This document shows positions 1 through 12,122 of a DNA stretch of 64,000 nt, in pieces. The position numbers were made by a program, and so were the translations under genes. The number at the start of each line of letters is the position of its first letter. The first letter of the stretch is position 1. The stretch is from Rotaria socialis (lineage: Eukaryota > Rotifera > Eurotatoria > Philodinida > Philodinidae), in contig CAJNYU010001162.1 in assembly GCA_905331475.1 (NCBI GenBank), forward strand, positions 22,171 to 86,170, in the 5' to 3' direction. Under the pieces are notes generated by a model. The model had not been told where the DNA came from and did no database searches. It saw only the letters and a program-made list of their open reading frames with translations.

Positions 1-382
1 TAAATTGACACCACTTGCTTGTAGATCGATGTTCAAATGAGTCAATGGAAATGTAAAGGACGAAGAGATTCTGATGCCTGATGACCGATTATAGATACAA
101 GCTGAAAATAAAACATAAAAATTAATTTTAATCGACAAGTTAATCGTGAGAAATACGAATATGAAAATACTTGAGAAAAATTACTAATTCATTGCATTTC
201 TTAGCTACGTTTATATTACGAAAAATTCTCACCGGTCAAGTTTCTCTAGAACATTGTTCGATCGAAAAGTTAGCGGTACATTTATATGAGTGGGAACTAT
301 CAGAACTTATGAAAACATTGATAGATAAGACAAAAAACCATAGTCTTGGTTTCTAATGCTGCTTCATGATTTGTCATCATTC
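1..382. other. No gene recognised
   Basis: I see no convincing coding exon, RNA gene or repeat here. A short open frame at 171-356 lacks an ATG start and shows no family resemblance. The stretch is the 3' side of the neighbouring F-box gene. Confidence 0.5.
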
Positions 383-1093
383 CTAAACATTTCCGATCAT
401 TTCTAATAAAGTGCGTTGAACACATAGAACTATAGTTCTCGTGTATGCTAGTACATATTTTCCTTTTTTAATAATATTAATTTCAATCTTCTTACTTTTA
501 AGTTTAGTCAGAGATGGTAAAGCTTGAATTAAAACTAATAAATCATTTGGAAAACTTTTAATAGCCATATGAAGATGTTCAATCGTTGTTGATGATACAT
601 CAGAACATGTTTTATAATCAAAAGCATAACCACCAATGAGATAACATTGTTTTAATGTTTTTGATTGAAGTGCTAGTTGATACAATTTCACAGCATATTT
701 TGCTTTTTTATGAAATTTAATGTAAAGTTTTTCAAGATAAGGTGGTAGATTATTAATTTCATTGCCGATAATATCATCCAAGTGTAATGAGCGTAACCGA
801 ACAAATTTTTCAGGACGAAAACCATCCAATGAAAAAAATTCAGTAATCAATAAACCATGCGAGTATTGATTTGATAAACGAAGAAAAATAATTTGAGATG
901 GAGAACAATGGTTTAAAATGAGTGAAAATCGCGAATACGATGTGTATGTTAGATCCAGAGATAATTGAGTATGAGCTATTAAATATGACAAACGCGTATT
1001 AGATAAGGGAAGAAATAGACCATATAAGTCAGATGGATGAAAATACGAAAATATTTCAAGTAATAATTCTGATGGAAGCTCCTCGAATAGCAT
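383..1093 (-). CDS. F-box protein
   Basis: Protein of about 236 aa. The N-terminus (FEELPSELLLEIFSYFHPSDL) reads as an F-box of roughly 40 residues, the SKP1-binding module of SCF ubiquitin ligases. The rest is leucine-rich and could form an irregular LRR-like substrate-recognition surface, but I cannot define repeats. I chose the ATG at 1091-1093. The frame extends upstream without an ATG to an acceptor-like TTGATTGTAG ending just before ATAAAATG, so an upstream 5'UTR intron or a trans-splice acceptor is possible. The stop is TAG at 383-385. Such F-box/leucine-rich proteins are multi-copy in bdelloids (family knowledge); the substrate is unknown. Confidence 0.75.
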   Translation of the reverse strand: MLFEELPSELLLEIFSYFHPSDLYGLFLPLSNTRLSYLIAHTQLSLDLTYTSYSRFSLILNHCSPSQIIFLRLSNQYSHGLLITEFFSLDGFRPEKFVRLRSLHLDDIIGNEINNLPPYLEKLYIKFHKKAKYAVKLYQLALQSKTLKQCYLIGGYAFDYKTCSDVSSTTIEHLHMAIKSFPNDLLVLIQALPSLTKLKSKKIEINIIKKGKYVLAYTRTIVLCVQRTLLEMIGNV

Positions 1094-2158
1094 TTTATCT
1101 ACAATCAAAAGAGAAAGAAATCATGAATTCATATCCCAAAAAAAAAAGAAATATAACTCTACAGACGTTGTTCTATTATTAAGCTCGCCCAATAACGTCG
1201 ATCCCAAGCGACGTTTATTTTGCCGTTCTTAGTGACATTATCGAACTGCTAAAGTTGTTAGTAATTACCATATTTCTCCTTTCATATCATTGCCCATTTT
1301 CTTTACAACAAGATGTTATAAACATAGATGTGGTTGAAACGTAGAACAATGAGAATAAATGGTAATTATAATTACGCAATATCAAAAGGTCATAACTTCA
1401 ATTTTAGTTCATTTGTTTAAACGAGTAGAAGAATTTATCTGTACCGATCTTTAGTAGCGATCTAAACACTAGTTACAGAAAAATTAAATGTTCGAAGTCT
1501 TCGCTAAGAAACCTACTTCATTTCTATAGTTGAATCATATGAAAAACAGTACAAGAAAATTATCAACGTCCGAAAATATCTTAATCTCTTTTGAATTCCC
1601 TATGTAAAATAATATAAAAAAAAAGACTTTCATTCTGTAGTATCTCAATAAATTAAGATCTTCTTTTATTTTTTCTGCATACAAAAAACAGTTATTCAAG
1701 TAGAGTAGATATAGCTTTAGCCTAATCATACGATTTTCTAATACTCTTTGAATATAGAGATGTGTTAACTGATTTCATTTCGACTATTTCTTGTATGTTT
1801 TTCTCATATTTCATACATGATTATTCTTTCCCTGACTTTTTTCCATCACCATGAAGCTTTTTCTTTCATTTGACTTGTACAAAGAAGAATTTCAAAACTT
1901 TATTAATAATAAGAAAGTCATTAAAAAAATCGCAACCACTAAATACTTACTTAGAAAAAATTATCTATTCAAGCTTTAATTTATGATTAAACTTTTTTCG
2001 TTCTAACCAAACAATAATCTAGAAGCACAAGATTTTTTTAATCTAATTTCAGTTTTTCTTTTCGGACTTCTTATTAAACAAAATAAAACTTCACATCAAG
2101 CCGAATAAGTACAAGAAAATTCTGTGCATAGTACAAAAAAGAGCTACGAATGTCATTG
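1094..2158. other. Intergenic, no gene recognised
   Basis: AT-rich spacer between the F-box gene and the 3' end of MAIP1. No ORF with coding character, tRNA or clear repeat was seen. Confidence 0.5.
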
Positions 2159-2968
2159 TTATTTTTCATATTCACTTGGTAACCAATGATTAAGTCCACT
2201 AATAATCCAACTATCATCTTTCGCATTTTTGCTCATATCACGTAAGAATTTATAATTACAAACAACAATATTATCACGCATTTTCTTCACCGAAGCTGCC
2301 CAATTTGCAGCGGCATCAGCTGTGGCATTAAGTACTCCAACTTGATATGACTTTCGATCTTTCAGAACATGAAAAATCATTGTTATTTCAACTAAACGAC
2401 TATCTATAACAGTTAGTTAAAAAAAACAAAGTTCAAATTTAAACGAAAAAAAAAAGTTCTACTTGTTTGTTCATCCATAATCATACCAATCAAATATGGA
2501 TACGAAAAAACAATTTCAGATTCATCAACCGGAAGTTTTTGTTTTTGTTCAGATGTTAAATATTGATAATTCTTTTTCAATTCAGCAATAGCCTAATTCA
2601 TTATTTGCATAACGACATTTGTTTATTTAAATTTCATATTCTACCTTTTGTGTAGCAAATTCTGAGAGCTCTTCAAACTGATTGTTAGCAATCAGACGTG
2701 AAGCAACAGTTAACGCTTGTCGAGCACCTTCAGAAAATGGTTTCATAGCAAATGTTGAATCAAAATATCCAGTTATGAGAAGTCGAGAAAATAAATTTCT
2801 TATTGTATAAAATAAATTTGGATAAACTACACGAGGCAAATCCATCAACATCATTGGACGATGTTCAGATGAAGTGTAGCGTACATGATTTGATGATAAA
2901 AACTTCGATGAATGGTTCAAAACAGCAGTTAAGCATGATCGTGATGAACGATTAATTATGAAAGCCAT
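2159..2968 (-). CDS. MAIP1: m-AAA protease-interacting protein 1 (MAIP1), mitochondrial
   Basis: Three exons on the minus strand: 2645-2968, 2463-2592 and 2159-2403. Both introns are GT-AG and the exons total 699 nt, giving 232 aa. In animals MAIP1 binds the matrix m-AAA protease AFG3L2 and helps EMRE maturation for the mitochondrial calcium uniporter. The stretch around YFDSTFAMKPFSEGARQA, followed by an FEELSEFATQK-like segment, matches the Tim44-like core of MAIP1. The next exon carries a Val-Asp-Glu-Ser-Glu-Ile-Val-Phe segment at the expected place. The C-terminus ends in a short WIISGLNHW segment, like the family's W-T-I-T-R-I. The basic, Ser-rich first 30 residues fit a mitochondrial presequence. 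The protein is somewhat shorter than the human one (about 290 aa). Confidence 0.85.
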
Positions 2969-4009
2969 CTGGATGAAAATTAATCTTGAATAAAAAAAGT
3001 AAAATTTTGTTTTAAATCTTACTCATTTTAAACAGAAAGATTGCAAATAAACATAAAAAGAAGCTTCTGACCTGTAAACAAATTCTTTGTATCGTCGTCT
3101 AGAAGTGAATGAAACCTATGAGACAATTGCATTTCACCGTGTTTTATTTATTTACAAATAATCGATAGGACATTTCGCGTTTGATCTGATAGAACCAAGT
3201 GATCTTGGAAGAATGAAGGTTGACACATAGATTGACCACATTGATTGAATAGAATATCAATAAGATCCAATTAAAAATTCGACTAAAAGTTACTGCAATA
3301 GATGGCGTTCTTCTATGAATTGATTATGCAATTCATAATGAGTGTCAAACTGTCATTGTGATGTGCTAATATGTTCGAAAAATTCCGATGAATCCACACT
3401 CCCGAAGATCAAAAACTAAGGACAACTCTCTACATGTATTTCTGTACGATGCAAAATTACAATAGAACTGGCAGTATCTAAAGTATTCTACCCTAAATTA
3501 AACCATAGAGTAGAGCAAATTTCCACAATGAAATAGTCAATATGACAATCAACATGCAGAGAATAATCCTAACAATCTCTGATTGCAATTCAAGCAGGGT
3601 TAATGGTCAAGCTAACAGTGAGACTAATTTTACTATCGAAAAAATAAAGCATCTCAAAACTGTTTAGTTCTCAAACCACTTCATCGGCAATCTTTAACAT
3701 GTTTAAGAAAAAGATGACAATAAAACAGAGTCTATTTTATTCTAGGGAAACCTTTATTCACCGTAATTTTTTTTCCAGTTCTCTGAAAAAAAAACTTTCT
3801 CTAAATAATATTGTCGTCTTATATTTCATCCATGTTTATTTCAAAACTTTATGAGCAATCTGGCCAAGAAAAGGGTACACAATCAATAAAAACTAAATAA
3901 ACTGTAGACACAATACAAATAAAGACTCATATATCAAACAAATCGAGCCGGATATAAATATGAACAAAAATATGACCGTTAAATTACATTCGAACAAATT
4001 AGTTTCTTT
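2969..4009. other. Intergenic, no gene recognised
   Basis: Spacer between the MAIP1 start and the RdRP stop, both on the minus strand. It should hold the MAIP1 promoter and the RdRP 3'UTR. No coding or repeat structure was seen. Confidence 0.5.
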
Positions 4010-7000
4010 TTACTGCCATGTCACATTGCTAAATTCATTTTCGGCAGCAATAGAAAGTAATCCAAGTGTTAAATATTCATTAAGATGAGCCAAATCCATT
4101 CGTTCTGATGAATCACTTAAGACATGAGTTCGAGAACATTGTGCTGTTAAACGTAAGAATAATTTATAAAGTTTGCAAGCCATTTCGTCCGACCACCAAT
4201 CGGAAACCGGTGGGAACGATGAAGCAGACGGTGAAGAAGCAAATTTAGGTAATGTTAAATTCACTAAAATTTAAAATTTCTCATTAAACATTTTAGCAAA
4301 ATACTTCTGTAAGATAAACACAAGAATTAGTAGTCACAAGAAAATTGCTGTATTCTATCAACGTAGAGACACATGCCTTTACCATTATTTTTCTCTTATA
4401 CTTCAACACTCCTCTGAAGCCCTATCGTACAAAAGACCAGAGAGAAAAAAAGCCTATTCAAACCTGTTGTTCCTTTATCATTGGTTACTGTTAATTGATG
4501 TTTAGATATGAATTTATTTTGCAATAGAAAAAGTCGTGAACAAGTTTTTGGTTTATATTTTGCAAATATAAATTGAGTTGCAATATGTTTCCATGGACGA
4601 ACATGTATAACGGGTCGCATAGCCGTTTTTGATACATGTTTTCGTGTTGAAAATATATCTTGTCTATCCAACCATCCTGTTGTTACTTCTAGCATAGCCC
4701 ATTCCATTAGATGAACGCAAGCATAAATCGATTTTTTCATTCGATGATCAAAATTAAGTTGAAGTAAACATAAATCTTTATCTAGTCTTGAATTAAAATC
4801 AACAACAAAACGCATTGATTCATTTTCAATCAATAATAAAAATGAACGATACAATGCCTGACCAACAAGAGAATAATTCGATGGTAAAGATGTTATATTT
4901 TGCTTTTCTAAATTCGCACGTCTTAACTTAACTAACCACGACGAGAATAACCATGCAAATGAAAGAATTTTTTTCGTATATGGTTGTTCATAGGTAACGA
5001 TATAACACGCTGATGCACGTGCCATCCGATGATCATCACATTGTTCACAAAAACATTTTAATGGATGATACGTTTTTAATGGATAATCATCAAGTAAATT
5101 TGTTATACGGTTCATTAAACGAGTTAATTCAAGTTGTGCTGAATCTGCTATATCGAATTGTTTTGACATCGTTTGTTGTTGAGAATCAAATTTACACATA
5201 AGATCAACTTCCGAATGGAAATGATATACATACATGATATCACTCATTTGATCGTGGTAAAGTTTAAATAGTTTTTCAGCTTGCTCACGATAGGAATTCG
5301 CTAATGGATGAATTAAGAATGGATCGATTTGAACATGCGCACTAATATGTGATGATTGAATAAGACCAATAGTTGTTTTTGTATGTAAACAACGATTTAT
5401 TTTAAGCCAACCAGGTTCCGAACGACGTATTGAACGAAACAGTATACCTTAAAATAAAGCAAAATATAGAATAAAATTGTTTCATTGTTTTTTTCTTTGT
5501 TTGTTTACCAATTGCATTCGATGATGCATAGAGATCAAATTGTTTGGGACGATTAAAGAAATCGGCTCGTTCATTATGAAGTTTACGAGCCAATTCAGAT
5601 ATTTCATTGTCGGTTAATGGATGTCTTCCTGTTTTAGCTGCATCGACTTCTTCAGCAATGGCAGCTGCTAATGTCAAAGCATCTTGATGACGAATATTAA
5701 ATTTATCGGTAAATGCTAAATGAAGATTAGATAGACGACCAAGGGCATCTTGTTCGGATATTTCAAGAACAATTTGACGAATATCTTGGCGGGTTACTGG
5801 TCGATCAAGTTTCTTCGGCTTTTCTTGTGAGTCATATTCGTAGGGTGGAAAATTTTCTGTTGTTGGTATTAAATCAGGATGCCAATAAACAGCATATTCA
5901 TCGCCTAGAAGAAATATAAATTATAAATTGCTGAAAATATATCAATGAAAACTGTAGACGTTTTAAATAATTATCTCTATTAAACAACGAACATTTTCGT
6001 CATTTGGGATGACTACTATAAATTTAACAGTACTTTTCGTATACGAAATAGTAACCAAACGTATATCTTACTCTAAACCTTAGATTACGAAATGTAAAAT
6101 GCATGATGAATGCATTCTTGCATATCGAAAACTTCTATTACAAACTTTCAAAACATATTTCTAGCTGAACCATTCAAGTAGTTATTTTGTATTTATATCA
6201 ACATAACCAATACGATTCCATAAATCATTAGAAACCTCATTAATAATCAATTTTTCAAACCTATACAAGACAGACTAGTGAACAGTGTAAAAATTTCAAA
6301 ATCGCATTTCATGATCGCAAAAGAATGCGAACCTTAACTATTTTATATTGTCTCAACACCATGAACAAAATCGACCGATTCAGCTACGGAAAAAAAGTAA
6401 CTATAATCTTACCATCTAAATCAGATCCTGATATTTCATTTGGATGTGGTCGTTCACCTTGTTGTGGAAAGACTATACAATCAACAAGATGTCTTAATTT
6501 TGGTACATCAACAGCTTCAAATGTTCTCAGATCACCGGGATGATGACATGGATTTTTCGTAACAACGATTTTACCAACAACAACTATTTTAACTTCTCCT
6601 CGACCACGGTTACTGTAGCCTTTCGATAAGTCTTCTAAGTTTTCAGTATGCAGTTCCGTATATTGACAAAATACTTGACCATATTGAAGTATACCAGTTT
6701 CGTCGACAATACCGAACATATTTCGACCTGAATTTTTTGACATTTGTATACGTGTTTTATCCTAACGAGAGAAAATTCACCAATTATCTTTTTCATGAGT
6801 ATCAACAACAAAAAAATGAGCCTAATTTTTCTTTGCAATAACTTACTTGAATACGTTTGATTTCGTGTTTACAAATAGTTGTAATTAATTGTCGAAAAAA
6901 TGGTTCATGAATTAGATCAATATGCGCAGTAAGTATAAGATTACGCAATTTCAGATGTTGTGGAAGACGTTCATTGAGTAGTTCAAACGTTGATGGTAAA

Positions 7001-10000
7001 TAAAGTAATGATTCAACAAGCCATAATATATGTTGATTTTGAAAAAGAATAAATGTTGCATGTGAAATGTGACGAGATTCAAGTAAGGCTATGACTTGAC
7101 GATTCAAATGAATAGGACCTAGATGATGGAAATTGTGAAATATATTTTCATATTTTTAATTAGTATAGAAGTTAATAGAATGTGTAGCCAAACATTTAAG
7201 AGGATTTGGAGATCGTTCATTCTCAAGAAAGAAAAAAATCAAGCTGTTCTGCTTCTGTTGAACAATGAATAGAACAAATCTCTAATTCTTTCAAATTTAA
7301 TGATTACATACGTGGTGCTGATATTTTACATAATTCAAGGATATCATGTGTTGAAATAAATTTATGCATAGATTTCCTTAAAATTAATTGTTTTTCAGTA
7401 TAATCCAAATCAGGATTGACAGATACAGTTCCTTTACATCCTCCATAGCGAATTTGCATAACACTAAATTTACGTCGAATACCCATTAAATCACAAATTT
7501 CATCTCGAAGTCTTGATGAAAATGTTCCAACACCATCCGTAAATATATAACCATTTCGTTCGATATCATCAATGATTTCTGTTTTTTCCGTTGGAACCTG
7601 AATTAATTTTAGTTTTTATATAAAGAAATTCAATAGCAATCACTTACTCGTATTGTTGCTTCGGAGCTTGTAAAACATTGAGCAATACGTGCTGAATGTT
7701 TAGCAACAACACGTTCATTTGTAAAATCACCCATCCACTCATAGGCATCGTCAAACGATATATTCGTTTTATTTTTGGCATCATGCCAATAAAACCAATA
7801 TTGTTTATCTTTCAACTGTGATTGAGAATGATGAAGATGTTTATAAATTCGATCATTTGTTAATTTAAAACCATCACATAAATAATTATCAATTTTCCAA
7901 CGCAGAGAACTAAAATAATTTGTTTGTAGTGTTTCACCAGTTTCTTCTCGTATTTCAACTGAAACATAAATAAAAGAAAATTTTAGAATTTTTATACCAT
8001 AGAATTCAACGAATTCTGTTGAAAAATAATCATCTATCTATAAAAACACTATTTCAGTGATATGTGTTTTTTGAATTGACACCATTTCTCTATGTATAAA
8101 ACTAACCTAGACAAAAATTGAAAGGGCCACCAAATTTCGATTCACGTATAATTCGATTTGTTTTAGCTAATTTCAATGGTTTAACTAAAACACATGTTGG
8201 TGTTATGGTTACTGATGGCGCATAGGCCATATTTCTCGATGGATGTATCAGTGATGAACCAGACGACGTTGCTGCTCGTCGCTCATGGCCATTTTCTTGT
8301 GAACTTGCAGAATATTTCATAAGTTCATCATATGCATTAAGAAAATGATATTCTTTTGCTCGACGCCAAATATAAATTGCTATCTAACAACAAAATGCTC
8401 ATAAGAAAACTGTAGTCCGTTTATTCTGTTATTTACCTGATAAAATTCATCGTCTATTTCAATATTCTTAAAATAATCGACAATTTTTTGTGTAACTTGT
8501 TGTTGAAAGCGATGTCCAATGGACAATAACATTTGCCACGAATAATTTTTTATAAATGAATTAAATATAGGTCGTTCAATACGTGGCGATATTAACTGAA
8601 ATGCCAAGTCACTTATTGAACCGGCAAAACATATTTGTATCCGATGACGATAGAAGAAAGCAAGAAATTCACGAAATGCTACACGAATATTATTAATTAG
8701 AATACAATCCATACGAAAATCGTATTCTTCAATTGTTTGATTTCTAAATCGAGGATCTTTGTTTCGTTGTGAGCTATCTTTCATGCGCGATACTTTTATA
8801 GATATGCGAATCGTCGAACAAAGTGGGTGTGGCTTATTGGTGTTGGCTTGACGTTGAATAGCTTGTCGTGGCGACATTACAGGTTTATTTTCTTCACGAA
8901 GTTTTCGTCCTACCCACCATGGTTCAACGTCTAAATTTTTGTTTTTTAAAATAAGAATACTTGTATTATTATAAAAAAAATGAAATTTCATTTTTTACGA
9001 AAAACGTAAATAGCAAGGCTAATTTTGGCTAAATAGCCTTCCAAGTGCCAGGCTGTTTGGAAAGTGTGGTATCCTTAGATAACACATAATGAAGAAGTTA
9101 TGTCACAAAATATTCAGTCATTTTCGAGATACTTGAAGTCACATAGACTTGGGTTTGTTTGAAGCATTGATTTCCATAGAAAGTCGCGCTTTCATAAAAG
9201 TGCATATACGAGATTTAACTTACGGCAGCATGTCATTTTTACTTAAAGAACACATCAATGGAAAAAAAACCACAAAAATTCTGAATGTGATTCTAAGGAG
9301 TTTTCTTTTGATGACCGAATATTTTGTGTTAGAATTTTTCCATCAGCGATAATTATAACGATACGAAATACTCAATAGTTCAATTTGAAAAACTTTCCTA
9401 ATAGCAAAAATCTTGAGACAAAGTTGAATTCAGAAAGTATCCTGAGCAGAAATACAATATTGTTGTTGATAAACTACGTATATTAATCGTCACTGTCAAA
9501 TCTTATCCCTACAAAGCATCTGCTAAAATTAGAACTAGATGTAGAAAATTGAATTCATTATTTTCTCGTCTAGTCTTTCTTCAGTGTATACATATGTAGA
9601 TAAATAAAACTCACTAATGAGTTCAGCAACATTTCCCTTCATTTGAATATATAGAACAAAACCTTCACTATTTGTTGTTATAATAACACTTTTATCAATA
9701 AAATTTGCTTGCAATCGTTTAATATATTCATATTTTGGATTTGATTTTTCTTTGGTTTGATAAACAAAGTCAACAAAATCTTCACAAAAACGTAAGTGCC
9801 ATTTTTCATATGGTTGTTTACATAGTTTTTCATAGGGCGAAAATAGATTCATTGCTATTAATGCACCTGATGACCATTCCATCTGACAATTAATATGAAA
9901 AAAGCATCGAGCTAGTTGACGAAATTTACTTAGACGTGCTGCTGGAATCATAGATGATTCAGTTTCAGCAGCAGGTCCTCCTGTTGTTGTTTCGCCGTTT

Positions 10001-12122
10001 GTGATACGTGATGGTGTTTCTTCTAAATAAAATTACAAAAAAAATCTCTTAACTAATTGCTGCCGAAAACGGTGATGATAATTATGATTTTCATGCTTGA
10101 ATTAATGATAGATAATATTTTCAAAGCAACATATAGTCGCGGACTAAGCATAGACAAAATCGTAGACAACTTTACATTTCATAGTTGTGTATCTATTCTG
10201 TATGACTGATATTTATAAATTTTCATCCGATCAAAACTAAATATTCAATAGAGATGATTCGAGTCTATTATGATAGTGCTGGAAATTTATACAATGAACA
10301 TTTTATGTAAAGAATTGCATTGTTATAAAAGAAAAAAGAAAATCAAGAGTTAGTGATCAATTTTGATTATGCTACGACGATACCAATTAGAGAACTATTG
10401 CATCTGACGCACCCATTATTCTACTTTGAAATCATTAGGGCAATAAAAGCACTATTAAGACGCCATATAACTTCTTCGTTTCTCTATATATTGCAGTATT
10501 CTTGAATTAAGAATCTCCCCTCCCCGTGCTATGACAAACAGTTGAAGTAACATATCATACCAATATTAAATGAAGGATCATTAAATATTGGCCGCTTCTT
10601 TAAACCATTTGAAAGCCAAAATGTGTCACTATGCTTTAATTGTTGTTGTAATAATTTCATTACTGATGAATTGACTATTTTAACTGATTGTTTAAGAAGA
10701 AACGTATATGATATAAGACCATAGTACCATTGATCATGTAAAATATTTTCTCGATCGTCTGTAGAAAAAAAAAGATGAATATTATTTAACGAAATTAAAA
10801 TTTAATTTAACGTACAAACAAGTTGATGTTGATCGAAAATTGCACAAACCCGTTTTAATCCATTGACATTATTATCAACAATAATTGAGAGATACGGTTC
10901 ATCCTCAACAGCATTTCCATCATTAGTTGCATTATTAGCGGGTTCATCTAAACCAATTTTAAATGAAAAATCAATTGTTGTTTCTTGTTTCTGTCGTTCT
11001 TTTTCTTCTTGAATTAATTTTGGTAAAATATATGTTTGATGATAATTAAATTCCTAGAAAAATAAAAGTTTTCAAAAAGCAAACTCCACATAGCTAAGTC
11101 AAGACAAACTTCATCGTAATCAAAATGACTTTTTTTCGTATTAAATAATATTGGTACATTAATATATTGATCATCAAAACTTGTTGGGCTATCATTTGAA
11201 TTAATTGCAGCAGCGTCTGCTCCCATGCGTGCACGAATATTTGCAAAAAAGCCATTCTCTGTCGGTTTATGAATATCTTTAAAAACATCACTTTCTGAAC
11301 AAGTATGAGTACGATTATAGGGTTTAACTAGACGTGTTTCGCTAATATTCATATGATTATAATCGATTGCTGATGAACAGAGACCTCGACCGAGAACTTT
11401 TTCCGAACGCCACATCTTGAACAAGTTCGATTTTTATATTATTTTTCACAAAAAAGAAATCTAGAAGTCATACTTACAACGGGACTTTGTACAGGACTTA
11501 ATACTAAACTACCTACTCCAGAACTTTGATCATCATATGGATCATGAGATGCAATAGATGAGGAACAACCATTACGATTTTTAACATTTCGATTAACAAA
11601 TGGAGATGTTGGCGTTGTATCTAATTGTTTATTGCGTAAGCGTGTAGAGAAAGTAAACGGTGAACCTTTCGATGAATATTTATGAATCGGCTTGAGAACA
11701 AAATAAAACAATATAGAGATACTTTTTATTCTGAGTTTTCATTTTACTTCTGAATAATTTGTCCGTTGTGATATAATTGATGCAGTTTCATCAAAATGAC
11801 ATTCGGCTTCAGAGATCGATCGATTATCATCAATACGTGATGATTTTTGTGGTGCCGTATATTCTAATTGAGTTAATACGTTGTTTCGTGCTTTCCATAA
11901 TCGAACTATTTCTTGTTCTTCTTGTTGTACTAGTTCATTTTGTTCAGTGTCCAAATGATGAACATAATCGGCTAAACCATCAGCTTGTAATTCAACTAAT
12001 TCACTTTCACTCTCTTCATCTGATGGAGGATTATCAAATGGATTATCTACATCATACTAATAGAAGAAAATTATTGAAATAATACAGATTCCTATACTCA
12101 CGTCCGTTGAATAGACAGACAT
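4010..12122 (-). CDS. Cellular RNA-dependent RNA polymerase (eukaryotic RDR family), complete, 16 exons
   Basis: Exons, in transcription order: 12102-12122, 11748-12056, 11478-11690, 11110-11415, 10816-11053, 10561-10758, 9615-10022, 8437-8930, 8107-8383, 7648-7958, 7312-7597, 6847-7118, 6413-6761, 5509-5904, 4464-5447 and 4010-4263. All junctions are GT-AG with matching phases; the sum is 5316 nt, or 1771 aa. This family copies RNA templates into dsRNA that feeds Dicer/Argonaute silencing. Hallmarks in order: YIFTDGVGTFS near residue 944, QIRYGGCKGTVSV, LRKSMHKF, PIHLNRQVIALLE, an RGRGEVKIVVVGKIVVTKNP block, HPGDLR, and the catalytic aspartate loop DLDGDEYAVYW at about 1225-1235, followed by an EEVDAAKTG segment in the place of the usual AVDFPKTG. 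The first ~700 residues are not recognised. They include Ser/Pro-rich stretches that look disordered. Confidence 0.95.

Noticed and set aside
6325..6543. Plus-strand open frame over the RdRP catalytic exon
   Set aside because: It is antisense to the conserved RdRP motifs and has no independent support.
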